DNA of 64,000 nt from an uncultured Sulfitobacter sp. Its GTDB lineage: Bacteria > Pseudomonadota > Alphaproteobacteria > Rhodobacterales > Rhodobacteraceae. Position numbers and translations under genes: made by a program. Below the pieces are notes generated by a model that saw only the letters and a list, made by a program, of their open reading frames with translations, ran no database searches and had not been told where the DNA came from. The DNA lies in assembly GCF_947499945.1 (NCBI RefSeq), contig NZ_CANMQD010000001.1, positions 372,001 to 436,000 of the forward strand. Direction: 5' to 3'. Shown here in pieces: positions 51,321-60,411 of this stretch (the first letter of the stretch is position 1; every line of letters starts with the position of its first letter).

Positions 51321-52415
51321 CTAGCCGCGAGTACGCACCCAACGGTGCAGCACATCAGGCCCCACACTTCGCGTCTCCACAAGATCAAATCGCGGAGCGG
51401 CACCCAAGCGCTGCAGACCCATCGGACCAATCCCCGCCAAACCCTCGGCTCCAATCACAACACCTGCCGTAAACCCGACCAAATGATCCACCAGATCCGC
51501 CCGCAGCAGGCTCGCCGCCATAGCAGACCCTCCTTCGGAGAACACCCGCGTCAGCCCATGCGCACCCAACTGCTGCAACACATCGCCCATATCCAACTGT
51601 GCCGCAGACGCGCGACAAGGCAGCATAACCGCCCCCATTCCGCGCCACGCATCAATCAACGCATCAGGCGCATCCGCCCCATGACACAGGATCAGCGGCA
51701 CATCGCCCACCGTCTGCGCCAGCTTTCCCGTTAACGGAATATCCAACCGCCGCGACACAACAACCCGCGCAGGCTGCCGCGCAACACCCAAATCACGCAC
51801 ATTCAGCGTAGGATCATCGGCACGCACAGTACCGCCGCCGACCATCACAGCATCATGATTGGCCCGCATCCCGTGCACCGCACGTCGCGCAGGACCTTGT
51901 GTGATCCACTGGCTCTCACCCGTCGCCGTGGCGATCCGCCCGTCAAAGGATGACGCCAGCTTGAGCGTGATCATGGGTCGACCCTGCTCCACACGACTGA
52001 AAAACCCGATGTTGTCGTGACGGGCCTGCGCTTCGAGAACCCCCGTCACAACTTCGATACCCGCATCACGCAACATAGCAATACCACGCCCTGCAACGCG
52101 ATCGTCACTGTCACCAGCGGCAACAACAACCCGCGCAACGCCCGCATCAATTAATGCACTAGCACAGGGCGGTGTCTGGCCCTGATGCGCACAAGGCTCC
52201 AATGTCACAAATACGTCCGCCCCACGCCCAGCAGCCCCTGCTTGGGCCAAGGCCTGTGTCTCCGCATGGGGCCGACCAGAGGGCGCAGTCCAACCGCGCC
52301 CCACAATCAGTCCATCCGACACAACTACACAGCCCACCGCTGGGTTGGGCCACGTGTTGCCTAACCCGCGCCGCCCCAAGGACAGCGCGAGGGCCATGTA
52401 GCGTGTATCGCTCAA
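51321..52415 (-). CDS. ribD: bifunctional riboflavin deaminase/reductase RibD
   Basis: RibD (364 residues) deaminates and reduces the early pyrimidine of riboflavin synthesis. The deaminase half shows the zinc ligands HAETQAL and [14 protein letters not shown]. The reductase half follows from about residue 145 ([62 protein letters not shown]) and ends with a [16 protein letters not shown] motif. Its start overlaps the nrdR stop (ATGA at 52412-52415). It is separated from ribE by the capsule genes, which run the opposite way. Confidence 0.94.
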   Translation of the reverse strand: MSDTRYMALALSLGRRGLGNTWPNPAVGCVVVSDGLIVGRGWTAPSGRPHAETQALAQAGAAGRGADVFVTLEPCAHQGQTPPCASALIDAGVARVVVAAGDSDDRVAGRGIAMLRDAGIEVVTGVLEAQARHDNIGFFSRVEQGRPMITLKLASSFDGRIATATGESQWITQGPARRAVHGMRANHDAVMVGGGTVRADDPTLNVRDLGVARQPARVVVSRRLDIPLTGKLAQTVGDVPLILCHGADAPDALIDAWRGMGAVMLPCRASAAQLDMGDVLQQLGAHGLTRVFSEGGSAMAASLLRADLVDHLVGFTAGVVIGAEGLAGIGPMGLQRLGAAPRFDLVETRSVGPDVLHRWVRTRG

Positions 52416-52885
52416 CTCTCGGTTTCGGGAGGTGTGTCAGGGCGCAATTCAGCGACGAACTTGTCAAAGTCGTCCGCCTGCTGGAAGTTCTTGTATACGC
52501 TCGCAAAACGCACATAAGCTACGGTATCAATCCGCGCCAACGCTTCCATCACGATCTCGCCAATCTGCTTGGAGCCGACATCCGTCTCGCCCATGCTCTC
52601 CAACCGGCGAACAATGCCACTGATCATCTGGTCAATGCGCTCGGGCTCGATCGGGCGCTTTTGCATTGAAATACGAATGGAGCGTTCCAGTTTGTCGCGG
52701 TCAAAGTCCTCGCGCTTGCCCGATGTCTTGATCACCACCAGGTCGCGCAACTGCACACGCTCATATGTGGTAAAACGCCCGCCGCAGGCAGGGCAAAACC
52801 GTCTGCGGCGAATGGATACATGATCCTCCGCCGGTCGGCTGTCTTTAACTTGTGTATCTACATTTCCGCAAAATGGGCAGCGCAT
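52412..52885 (-). CDS. nrdR: transcriptional repressor NrdR
   Basis: NrdR (157 residues) represses ribonucleotide reductase genes when dATP is high. It has the N-terminal zinc ribbon ([45 protein letters not shown], residues 1-45) and the ATP-cone domain ([85 protein letters not shown]). It is coupled to ribD, as in many proteobacteria. Confidence 0.95.
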   Translation of the reverse strand: MRCPFCGNVDTQVKDSRPAEDHVSIRRRRFCPACGGRFTTYERVQLRDLVVIKTSGKREDFDRDKLERSIRISMQKRPIEPERIDQMISGIVRRLESMGETDVGSKQIGEIVMEALARIDTVAYVRFASVYKNFQQADDFDKFVAELRPDTPPETES

Positions 52886-53091
52886 TGGCTGTGTCCCCTT
52901 GTTCCTGATCCGCCTCTATTGTGGGATCACCGCCCCACTTATCCACAGGTATAGGCGAACCCATAGGTTTTGGGTAGTACCGATTTTAACCCCAACATTT
53001 AGAAATCCCGCTTCCCTTTCCCAGCTTTATAGGATGGACCTTTTTACCTAGGTGGGGCGTTGGACCGTGAACACAGTAAAAGGATAGCATT

Positions 53092-53763
53092 ATGGGTAAG
53101 ACACTCTTTATCACCGGCGCCTCCAGCGGGATCGGCGAAGCCACCGCAAAAGCAGCTGCAAAAGCAGGTTGGAACGTCGGCCTCTTCGCCCGCAGCACCG
53201 ATGATCTGGAAAAAATCGCCGCCGACATTGGCGATCAGGCACTGGTCCTGACAGGCGACGCAACAAAACTCGACGATCAAAAGGACGCACTGGCCAAGCT
53301 CAAAGACAAGTTTGGCAGCATTGATGCTGCATTCGCCAACGCAGGTCGCGGATCAGCTGGTGCAGGCATTCAAGAAGGCGACCCCGAAGATTGGGACGGC
53401 ATGGTTGATCTCAACATAAAAGGGGCGCTCTACACCGCCCACGCGGCCCTGCCGCACCTCAAGCCCGTCAAAGGACAGTTCCTCGTCACAGGCTCCATGG
53501 CAGGTCGAAACCACCTCAAAGGGTCGGTCTACGGTGCCACGAAATGGTTCATTCACGGTTTCGCGGGAAACTTGGCCCAAGAGATGGCAGAATGGGGTGG
53601 CCGATGTATGGTCATCTCCCCTGGTATGGTTGACACAGGTTTCTTTGACAGCCCAAAACCTGACAAACTTAAGCCCGAGGATATCGCTAACGCTATGGTC
53701 TTTGCGCTGAACGCAGATCAGCGTGCAAACGTCCGCGAAATCTACATCGCACCAACCAACTAA
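53092..53763 (+). CDS. short-chain dehydrogenase/reductase
   Basis: The 223-residue enzyme is a classical SDR: NAD(P)-binding TGASSGIGEATAKAAAKAG (residues 7-25), NAG in FANAGRGSAG, and catalytic Ser in VTGSMAGR with YGATK as the Tyr-x-x-x-Lys pair. The cofactor choice is not clear from the sequence and the substrate is unknown. It stands alone between nrdR and the three-paralogue cluster, with a promoter region upstream. Confidence 0.9.
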   Translation: MGKTLFITGASSGIGEATAKAAAKAGWNVGLFARSTDDLEKIAADIGDQALVLTGDATKLDDQKDALAKLKDKFGSIDAAFANAGRGSAGAGIQEGDPEDWDGMVDLNIKGALYTAHAALPHLKPVKGQFLVTGSMAGRNHLKGSVYGATKWFIHGFAGNLAQEMAEWGGRCMVISPGMVDTGFFDSPKPDKLKPEDIANAMVFALNADQRANVREIYIAPTN

Positions 53764-53777
53764 TCCGAGTTAAGAAC

Positions 53778-53805
53778 GCGCCGCCGCCAAACAGGTGTGC
53801 GGCGC
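53778..53805. terminator. weak hairpin after the SDR gene
   Basis: GCGCCGC (53778-53784) pairs with GCGGCGC (53799-53805) with a 14-base loop, between convergent genes. No U-tract. Confidence 0.35.
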
Positions 53806-53869
53806 AACGATATTCTGGAAAACTGAAGCGACCACCACGCGCCCCGAGTTGGGTCAAGGCGCGGAAAAG

Positions 53870-54274
53870 TTATTTGGTCGAGCGCGTAAAAGCATCGCGG
53901 CAAAAACGCCGAGCGGTGGCCGATTTCACCATAGCCCCCACAACATCAACAGTCAGCGTGTTTCGCTTCTGCGCGGCAGGAAGACCCGCATTGCTCAGGC
54001 TGAACACGACACCCTGCCGCCCTGATGCTGTGCGCGCAGGCCCGAGGGGGTTGCGGACATAAATCGGTGTATTCTCGGACAACCCGCGCCGCACTTCGAC
54101 ATAACTTGCAGCGGCGCACCACAATTCTGACGTGCCCATCTGCTGGAGACGGATCACTTCAAAATTGCCACCGCCCAAGGGATTGATCACAAACCGCCCC
54201 TCCTCCCCCAAAGTGGCGGCCTGAGCACCGATCCCCGCGAAAGCTACAATGGCGGCAATGATTACGGCTCTCAT
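53870..54274 (-). CDS. secreted WCAA-motif protein, third of three paralogues
   Basis: The 134-residue product has a signal peptide (AVIIAAIVAFAGIGAQA, cleaved before ATLGEEGRF). The mature part contains ELWCAAASYVEVRRGLSENTPIYVRNPLGPARTASGRQGVVFSLSNAGL and ends TARRFCRDAFTRSTK. The Cys in WCAA and the C-terminal Cys could form one disulfide. It is the last of three genes of the same type coupled by 4-base overlaps (54271-54274). I do not know the family; the fold is probably a small beta-rich domain in the periplasm or outside. Confidence 0.75.
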   Translation of the reverse strand: MRAVIIAAIVAFAGIGAQAATLGEEGRFVINPLGGGNFEVIRLQQMGTSELWCAAASYVEVRRGLSENTPIYVRNPLGPARTASGRQGVVFSLSNAGLPAAQKRNTLTVDVVGAMVKSATARRFCRDAFTRSTK

Positions 54275-54675
54275 GGTCGGTTACCTGAGCGCAGCAACTT
54301 GTGATCAGCGCAAAATCCGATCGCATGACCCACTCCCATATTTGCACCTGCATCCCTGACAGTCAGACCTACGATGGTAACGGGCGTGCGGGTTTGCCCA
54401 TTGGCATCCAGCGTGAAAGTCACTCCGCCCCGCCCCTTGCGCCCTTCGGCAACATAGAGACGCTGAGGCGCACGTGCACCCTCAACGCGGCGCGCATAAT
54501 CGGCGGCAGCACACCACATGCCCCGCGCACCCACACCCGCATCGCCCTGAACCAAGAAGCCCCCAGCCACTGGCACAACAGTCACACCGTTTTGCGCTTT
54601 AAAACTCTGCGCAGCCAAAGGACCAGCCCCGAGCAAGGCAATCGCCCCGCAAATCAACAAACGTCTCATATTCAC
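54271..54675 (-). CDS. secreted WCAA-motif protein, second of three paralogues
   Basis: The 134-residue product has a signal peptide (LLICGAIALLGAGPLAA, cleaved before QSFKAQNGV). The mature part is GARGMWCAAADYARRVEGARAPQRLYVAEGRKGRGGVTFTL and ends VGHAIGFCADHKLLRSGNRP. It shares the WCAAADYA core, the (R)LYV strand, a G-rich RG..VTF segment and the late Cys with its neighbours. Its start overlaps the first paralogue's stop and its stop overlaps the third's start, so it is expressed together with both. Confidence 0.75.
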   Translation of the reverse strand: MNMRRLLICGAIALLGAGPLAAQSFKAQNGVTVVPVAGGFLVQGDAGVGARGMWCAAADYARRVEGARAPQRLYVAEGRKGRGGVTFTLDANGQTRTPVTIVGLTVRDAGANMGVGHAIGFCADHKLLRSGNRP

Positions 54676-55094
54676 TTCCTTCTTAATAAACGGTCGGTAA
54701 TGTCGAAATCATCGGGGCGACAAAACTGGATCGCATGCGCAATCGGCAACCCCACACCAACCTGTGAAGTGTTCAACGATGTGGACTGAAACGGCCCTTG
54801 CGAGAGATTTGCCGCATTTGTCGTAAAGACAACGGATTTGCGCCCCACAACGCTGCGCGACGGGCCACGGGCATCACGGATGTAAATACGCCCCTTTGCT
54901 CCCAACCGCCGCTCGGCATAATCAGCCGCAGCACACCAGATGCCGCGTGGACCTTTCCCCCGTGCCTCGATCACTTCGAAGGTCGAGCGGCTCAGCGGCA
55001 CAACATCAAGATCATTCACAGCGCGGTAGGTTTGGGCCTGAGCCGCAATCGGCGTGGCCACAGCAAGCACAACGGCATATAGTAGAGGACGCAT
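54672..55094 (-). CDS. secreted WCAA-motif protein, first of three paralogues
   Basis: The 140-residue product has a signal peptide (LYAVVLAVATPIAAQA, cleaved before QTYRAVNDL). The mature part is KGPRGIWCAAADYAERRLGAKGRIYIRDARGPSRSVVGRKSVVFTTNAANL and ends PIAHAIQFCRPDDFDITDRLLRRK. GGAGAAACC lies upstream of the ATG. It heads the three-gene unit. Both conserved Cys residues are present. The function is unknown; conservation of signal peptides and Cys pairs suggests all three remain functional. Confidence 0.77.
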   Translation of the reverse strand: MRPLLYAVVLAVATPIAAQAQTYRAVNDLDVVPLSRSTFEVIEARGKGPRGIWCAAADYAERRLGAKGRIYIRDARGPSRSVVGRKSVVFTTNAANLSQGPFQSTSLNTSQVGVGLPIAHAIQFCRPDDFDITDRLLRRK

Positions 55095-55270
55095 GGCAGG
55101 TTTCTCCTTTGAATGTATCCATTAGATAGGTGCAGCAGCCCAGAGGTCAAAATCAAAGCAGCGTGACCAGCATGTTACCGCCACCGGCGACGGCATCAGA
55201 ATTTTAGTAGTTCTGGCCCAATTTTTCGCGAAAAATTGTTTCCCGCCGCCAAACACATCTTCAAAACGAA

Positions 55271-55305
55271 AAAGCCCCACCAGAGGCATGCTCGGGCGGG
55301 GCTTT
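55271..55305 (-). terminator. intrinsic terminator after rpoD
   Basis: AAAGCCCC (55271-55278) pairs with GGGGCTTT (55298-55305). On the minus strand it is followed by TTCGTTTTGAAG after a T run, which suits the end of the rpoD transcript. Confidence 0.7.
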
Positions 55306-55322
55306 AATCCTATAACGACCGC

Positions 55323-57305
55323 TTACTGGTCGAGGAAACTGCGCAGTTTGCGCGAACGGCTCGGATGCTTAAGCTTGCGCAGCGCCTTGGCCTCAATCTG
55401 ACGGATACGCTCACGCGTGACGCTAAACTGCTGGCCCACTTCTTCAAGCGTGTGATCCGTGTTCATACCGATGCCAAAACGCATCCGCAGAACCCGTTCT
55501 TCGCGTGGTGTAAGCGAAGCGAGAACCCGCGTCGTAGTCTCTTTAAGGTTCTCCTGAATGGCACTATCCAAAGGCAGCACAGCATTCTTGTCCTCGATGA
55601 AGTCACCCAGCTGGCTATCTTCTTCGTCACCAATCGGCGTCTCAAGGGAAATCGGCTCCTTGGCGATTTTCATCACCTTGCGGACCTTCTCCAGCGGCAT
55701 TTGCAGCTTTTCGGCCAATTCTTCCGGCGTCGGCTCGCGGCCAATCTCGTGCAGCATCTGACGACCCGTACGCACCAGTTTGTTGATCGTCTCGATCATG
55801 TGCACCGGAATACGGATGGTTCGCGCCTGATCCGCGATCGAGCGTGTTATCGCCTGACGGATCCACCATGTCGCATAGGTCGAGAATTTATAGCCACGGC
55901 GATATTCGAACTTATCGACCGCTTTCATCAAGCCAATGTTACCTTCCTGAATAAGATCAAGGAATTGCAGACCACGGTTCGTGTATTTCTTCGCAATCGA
56001 GATAACCAGACGCAGGTTCGCTTCGACCATTTCTTTCTTGGCCTGACGGGCTTCTTTTTCGCCCTTCTGAACCTGCTGCACGATGCGGCGGAATTCAGAG
56101 ATATCCAGACCTACATACTGGCCCACTTGCGCCATATCGGTGCGCAGCTCGGTCACTTTGTCGGCGGAGCGTTCGATGAACATCTGCCAGCCACGACCAG
56201 CCTTTTCGCCCATCCGCTCCATCCAGTTGGGGTCAAGCTCGTGACCACGGTAGGCATCCACAAACTCTTTGCGGTTGATGCGCGCCTGATCCGCCAACTT
56301 CACCATTGCACTATCGATCTGCATGATGCGGCGGTTGATGCCATAGAGCTGGTCAATCAACGCTTCGATACGGTTGTTGTGGAGGTGCAGGTCATTAACC
56401 AGCAGCACAATTTCCGACCGCAGCTTCTGGTAGGCCGCCTCGTTCTTGCCCGAGAAGGATCCGTCCTCATTCAGCGTGGCCGAGATACGGTTGTCCTGCA
56501 TTTGGCTCAGCTTCACATAATCATCAGCGATCAGGTCCAGTGCTTCAAGAACCTGAGGCTTAAGTGCCGCTTCCATCGCTGCAAGCGACATGTTGGCCTG
56601 TTCGTCCTCATCATCGTCGTCGTCATCTTCTGCCACAATCGCATTGCCATCCGCGTCCAACTCTGGCTCGCCGTCGGTTTTGGCCGCAACAGGCGCACCC
56701 GCAACGGGGACAACAGGTGTCACGGTCTCTTCTTCACCCATCGTTGTGCCGAATGTCGCCTCAAGATCGATCACATCACGCAGCAAAATATCCTCGGACA
56801 AAAGTTCGTCACGCCAGATGGTAATCGCCTGAAAGGTCAGAGGGCTCTCGCACAGGCCCGCGATCATTGTATTGCGACCAGCCTCAATGCGCTTGGCAAT
56901 CGCAATCTCGCCTTCACGGCTCAGGAGTTCCACGGACCCCATCTCGCGCAAGTACATGCGCACAGGGTCGTCGGTACGGTCCAATTTCTCTGAGGTGCCG
57001 GACCCCAAAACAATCTCTTTGGGGCCATCTGTGGTGGCAACATCCGTGCCACCTTTCTCCTCGTCTTCGTCTTCATCTTCAATGATGTTAATGCCCATCT
57101 CGGACAGCATCGACATCACGTCTTCGATCTGTTCGGAGGACACCTGATCAGGTGGCAGAACCGTGTTGAGCTGATCGTAGGTGATATATCCCTTCTCTCG
57201 GGCATCACCGATCATCTTCTTCACAGCCGCTTGCGACATATCCAGCGAGTGACCAGAATCCTGATCGTCGCGCTTTGCATCTTCGTTGGTGTCTTTCGCA
57301 GCCAT
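55323..57305 (-). CDS. rpoD: RNA polymerase primary sigma factor (sigma-70)
   Basis: RpoD (660 residues) directs vegetative transcription. Region 1.1 is at the N-terminus ([21 protein letters not shown]), region 1.2 is [29 protein letters not shown], and an acidic stretch lies in the non-conserved region ([11 protein letters not shown], about residue 225). Region 2 is [64 protein letters not shown], and region 4 ends [61 protein letters not shown]. It lies downstream of dnaG. The 542-residue forward ORF over it is a shadow. Confidence 0.96.
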   Translation of the reverse strand: MAAKDTNEDAKRDDQDSGHSLDMSQAAVKKMIGDAREKGYITYDQLNTVLPPDQVSSEQIEDVMSMLSEMGINIIEDEDEDEEKGGTDVATTDGPKEIVLGSGTSEKLDRTDDPVRMYLREMGSVELLSREGEIAIAKRIEAGRNTMIAGLCESPLTFQAITIWRDELLSEDILLRDVIDLEATFGTTMGEEETVTPVVPVAGAPVAAKTDGEPELDADGNAIVAEDDDDDDEDEQANMSLAAMEAALKPQVLEALDLIADDYVKLSQMQDNRISATLNEDGSFSGKNEAAYQKLRSEIVLLVNDLHLHNNRIEALIDQLYGINRRIMQIDSAMVKLADQARINRKEFVDAYRGHELDPNWMERMGEKAGRGWQMFIERSADKVTELRTDMAQVGQYVGLDISEFRRIVQQVQKGEKEARQAKKEMVEANLRLVISIAKKYTNRGLQFLDLIQEGNIGLMKAVDKFEYRRGYKFSTYATWWIRQAITRSIADQARTIRIPVHMIETINKLVRTGRQMLHEIGREPTPEELAEKLQMPLEKVRKVMKIAKEPISLETPIGDEEDSQLGDFIEDKNAVLPLDSAIQENLKETTTRVLASLTPREERVLRMRFGIGMNTDHTLEEVGQQFSVTRERIRQIEAKALRKLKHPSRSRKLRSFLDQ

Positions 57306-57330
57306 AAAAAGCTCCTATCTGTCCCTAAGC

Positions 57331-57350
57331 GAATCACTCGGCAGTGATTC
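57331..57350 (-). promoter_or_regulatory. perfect inverted repeat in the rpoD leader
   Basis: GAATCACT (57331-57338) and AGTGATTC (57343-57350) are perfect inverted repeats around CGGC, 26 bases upstream of the rpoD ATG. It could be an operator or a hairpin in the 5' leader. Confidence 0.45.
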
Positions 57351-57478
57351 GGTATTCCGAATCATGCGGGGTTTGAGGTGATTCTTAAACCCGACATTCT
57401 TATTTTTCCGCTAATTGCGGAGATTTGGTGACGTCCACGCCACAAATCTTTACCTTAATTCACCCAAAATCGCCCTAG

Positions 57479-59464
57479 TCAGCGCTTCTTGCCGCCTTTG
57501 GAAAAGTCGATTTTATCAAACATACTCCGGCTATTTGCCACCTGCTCGCGATCAAGGCGTGCGCCGTTGTCCGCGATAACATATTCCGCTTTGTCTTCCT
57601 GACCAGCCCGTAGCGCCATATCAGCAGCTTTCGCTGCCTCCGCAAGCCGCCATGTCAGTCCCTCGTCCGCCTCACCGCTTAAATCATCTGCTGCATCTTG
57701 CACTTCGTCTTTCAGGCCCCGCGCCGCTTCAAGCTGGGCAAGCCCTGTCGATACCGCAATGCGGGCCACCTCGGCATTGCCGGGATTTCGCACACTAGGG
57801 GTCAGCCTTACGTGGCTCTGCGACAGCAGATCTTCAAGGGCATCAGGCCCCAAAGCCATGCGAATTTTATCATTGAGCACATCGCTGCCTTGCCCCACGT
57901 GTCGCAGCATCAGATCACGGAAAATCCGGTGCGTCTGGTCTAGACAAACCATCCCCTCCAGACCGCTCTCAAAATCCTCGATGATCTCGGGGCAGGTCAC
58001 AAAGGCCGCCAGAATAACCGCCTCGCACAGATGCTCTGTTGTGCCGTCATTGCCGGATGCCGCCAGCAGCGATGACTTCGCCCCCGCCGAGGGGCCTTGA
58101 GGGGCTTTGGTGCCCCACGACTGGCCCCATTGCTTACCGCCGCCGCGCGGCGCGACACGCATCCCACCGCCACTGGGTTTCGAGCGGAACAACTGCCAGC
58201 GCATATCCTTGATCGCTTGCCCGTAGTGGCTGCGGATGCTCGGATCTTTAATAAGCATAATCTTCTCGCGCAGGCTTTTGTCCAGCGCTGCCTTACGTTC
58301 TGGACTGTCGAAATTCTTGCCCTCGACTTCACGGTTCCACAGCAGTTGCACCATCGGTACCGCCGCATCAATCAGGGTCTGCACTGCCCCCGCACCGCTT
58401 GCTTTCAGCAGATCATCAGGGTCCTGCCCCTCGGGCATCATTGCAAAACGCAAGGATCGCCCCGCCTCCAACAATGGCAGCGCCAGATCAATCAGCCGTA
58501 ATGCTGCCCGCTGCCCCGCCGTATCGCCATCCAGCGTGATAATCGGCTCGTCTGAAATCCGCCACAGCATCGCCAGCTGGTTCTCGGTAATCGCCGTACC
58601 CAGCGGCGCCACAGATGCACCGAACCCCGCTTCTGACAGCGCGATCACGTCCATATAGCCTTCAGCCACCAGCAAAGGCAGCCCCTTGCCCGCAGCAACC
58701 CGCGCGTCTTTCACATTGTAAAGGCTGCGCCCTTTATCAAATAATTCCGTCTCGGGAGAGTTGAGGTATTTCGCCTTATCCTCAGGGTCCATTGCACGGC
58801 CACCAAAGGCAATCGCACGCCCCCGCGCATCACGGATCGGATACATAATCCGTCCGCGAAACGTGTCATAGGGCTTGCCGCCCTTGGTCGACGGCTTTGC
58901 CAGCCCTGCGCCAATAATTAGATCGTCAGGGATATCTTTGCCCTTGAGCGCATCCCACAACCCCTGCCAGCTGTCAGGCGCAAATCCGATCTCCCAGCGG
59001 TCACACACCTCGCCAGACAATCCACGCCGATCCAGATACTCCCGCGCACTCGACGCTGCCCCCGTGCGCAACTGCAAGCGGAACCACTTGACCGCCAGCT
59101 CCATCACATCAGCCAGATCCTTGCGTGCATCCGCCTTCTCGGCGGCACGCGGATCACGCTCTGGCATCGGCATACCCGCTTCACCAGCCAATATCTCGAC
59201 CGCCTCCATGAAGCTCACATTCTCCGTCTCGCGTACGAAACTGATCGCATCGCCTTTTGCGTGACAGCCAAAGCAGTAGTAAAACCCCTTGCGGTCATCG
59301 ACATGAAAACTGGCAGATTTTTCCTGATGAAACGGACACGGCGCCCACATATCGCCCTTGCCCTGATTGGATTTTCGCGCATCCCACATGACTTTGCGCC
59401 CGACAACCTGCGAGAGGCTCGACCGTGTGCGTAATTCGTCAAGGAAACCGGGAGGAAGACTCAT
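57479..59464 (-). CDS. dnaG: DNA primase
   Basis: DnaG (661 residues) makes RNA primers for replication. It has the N-terminal zinc ribbon (CPFHQEKSASFHVDDRKGFYYCFGC, residues about 42-66) and the TOPRIM core (PLLVAEGYMDVIALSEAGF, with the acidic DGDTAGQRAALR). A C-terminal helicase-binding-type region follows. I start at the ATG at 59464 (MSLPPGFLDELRTRSSL), three codons after the track's TTG. rpoD follows 173 bases downstream on the same strand, the usual dnaG-rpoD order; rpsU is not present. Confidence 0.95.
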   Translation of the reverse strand: MSLPPGFLDELRTRSSLSQVVGRKVMWDARKSNQGKGDMWAPCPFHQEKSASFHVDDRKGFYYCFGCHAKGDAISFVRETENVSFMEAVEILAGEAGMPMPERDPRAAEKADARKDLADVMELAVKWFRLQLRTGAASSAREYLDRRGLSGEVCDRWEIGFAPDSWQGLWDALKGKDIPDDLIIGAGLAKPSTKGGKPYDTFRGRIMYPIRDARGRAIAFGGRAMDPEDKAKYLNSPETELFDKGRSLYNVKDARVAAGKGLPLLVAEGYMDVIALSEAGFGASVAPLGTAITENQLAMLWRISDEPIITLDGDTAGQRAALRLIDLALPLLEAGRSLRFAMMPEGQDPDDLLKASGAGAVQTLIDAAVPMVQLLWNREVEGKNFDSPERKAALDKSLREKIMLIKDPSIRSHYGQAIKDMRWQLFRSKPSGGGMRVAPRGGGKQWGQSWGTKAPQGPSAGAKSSLLAASGNDGTTEHLCEAVILAAFVTCPEIIEDFESGLEGMVCLDQTHRIFRDLMLRHVGQGSDVLNDKIRMALGPDALEDLLSQSHVRLTPSVRNPGNAEVARIAVSTGLAQLEAARGLKDEVQDAADDLSGEADEGLTWRLAEAAKAADMALRAGQEDKAEYVIADNGARLDREQVANSRSMFDKIDFSKGGKKR

Positions 59465-59538
59465 ACCTACCAATATGGGGAGCGGCGCGTCAGAGTCCAG
59501 AAGCCGCCGTAGCGATCATAGCGCTTATTGCATCAAAT

Positions 59539-59841
59539 CTACTGGGAAAGACACATCTCGTTCCACGCCGCCTTGAGGTCGACAGACTTCACTTCGGCCA
59601 TTTTCATCCCGTAGACCCAAGGCGTCACAAGCGGGATCACAGCATTGTATTTCTCTGGCCAAGCGGGCGCAGTCTCGGCCACATGCGCAGGCACTTTCCG
59701 CTCTCCCACACGCGCCATGCGCGCCGCCTGAACAGCCGCGACAATATCACTTTGATAGCCACAGTCTTTTTCCTTGGCCGTTGCAGCAAAGGATGGGGAT
59801 GCAAGCGCAAGGCAAATGGAAAAACTCAACAGACGGATCAT
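59539..59841 (-). CDS. small exported hypothetical protein
   Basis: The 100-residue product has a signal peptide (MIRLLSFSICLALASPSFA, cleaved before ATAKEKDCGY). The mature part has two Cys (KDCGYQSDIVAAVQAARMARV and NEMCLSQ at the end), which could form a disulfide, and a central VPAHVAETAPAWPEKYNAVIPLVTPWVYGMK. I do not recognise the family. It lies between dnaG and the sarcosine oxidase genes on the same strand, 33 bases from soxG's end, so it may or may not share their transcript. Confidence 0.6.
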   Translation of the reverse strand: MIRLLSFSICLALASPSFAATAKEKDCGYQSDIVAAVQAARMARVGERKVPAHVAETAPAWPEKYNAVIPLVTPWVYGMKMAEVKSVDLKAAWNEMCLSQ

Positions 59842-59874
59842 AACAAACTCCAGAAAAACATATTCCGGTACGTT

Positions 59875-60411
59875 CTATCCCCGTGCGGCTACCGCTTCCA
59901 GTGCTCTCGCCAAATCGTGAACAAGCGTTCCAGCCATTGAGCGGAATACCGCAATCATAAATGTATCGCCGTCCAGCCGCGTGATGCTCGCATTCATATG
60001 CCCCAACTGACTGCGTACGGATGCGCCCACACCAAACGCGCTCAGCCGCATGTCCACTGGCACCAACCGCGCCAATGCATCCGCTCCGCCCGTCCCCGTC
60101 AGCGTCACCACAGCCCATGCGTCCGACTGGTCCACCACCGCCGCATAAGCCCCAAGGTTCGCGTCAGGCACCGCGCCCATGAGCAGCGCCTCGCCACGTC
60201 CAGCCCAAACCAGCCGCGCATCACCATCGGTCGTGCTTTGCAACGGTGCAGGAAACGGCATGCCCAGCGCACGGCCCAGAACAGACCCAGACGCCCCTGA
60301 AAACGGCGTCACCGAGGTAATCGGCCACATATCCACTTCTTCAACCGTCAACGCGCCAATGGTAATCGGCAATAGACCCGCACAAGGGCTCACAGCTTGC
60401 AATTTATCCAC
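59875..60411 (-). CDS. soxG: sarcosine oxidase gamma subunit
   Basis: The 178-residue product is the small gamma subunit of heterotetrameric sarcosine oxidase, related to the glycine-cleavage T-protein fold (ITSVTPFSGASGSVLGRALGMPFP...VVTLTGTGGADALARLVPVDMRLSAF). I start it at the GTG at 60411 (VDKLQAVSPCAG), which overlaps the soxA stop in GTGGATAA; the track adds 16 residues from soxA's end. The enzyme oxidises sarcosine to glycine, formaldehyde or methylene-THF, and peroxide. It is the last gene of soxD-soxA-soxG. Confidence 0.88.
   Translation of the reverse strand: MDKLQAVSPCAGLLPITIGALTVEEVDMWPITSVTPFSGASGSVLGRALGMPFPAPLQSTTDGDARLVWAGRGEALLMGAVPDANLGAYAAVVDQSDAWAVVTLTGTGGADALARLVPVDMRLSAFGVGASVRSQLGHMNASITRLDGDTFMIAVFRSMAGTLVHDLARALEAVAARG

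Noticed and set aside
55365-56993. 542-residue forward ORF over rpoD
   Set aside because: rpoD on the other strand is unmistakable; the forward translation is His/Arg/Leu-rich as expected for an antisense shadow.
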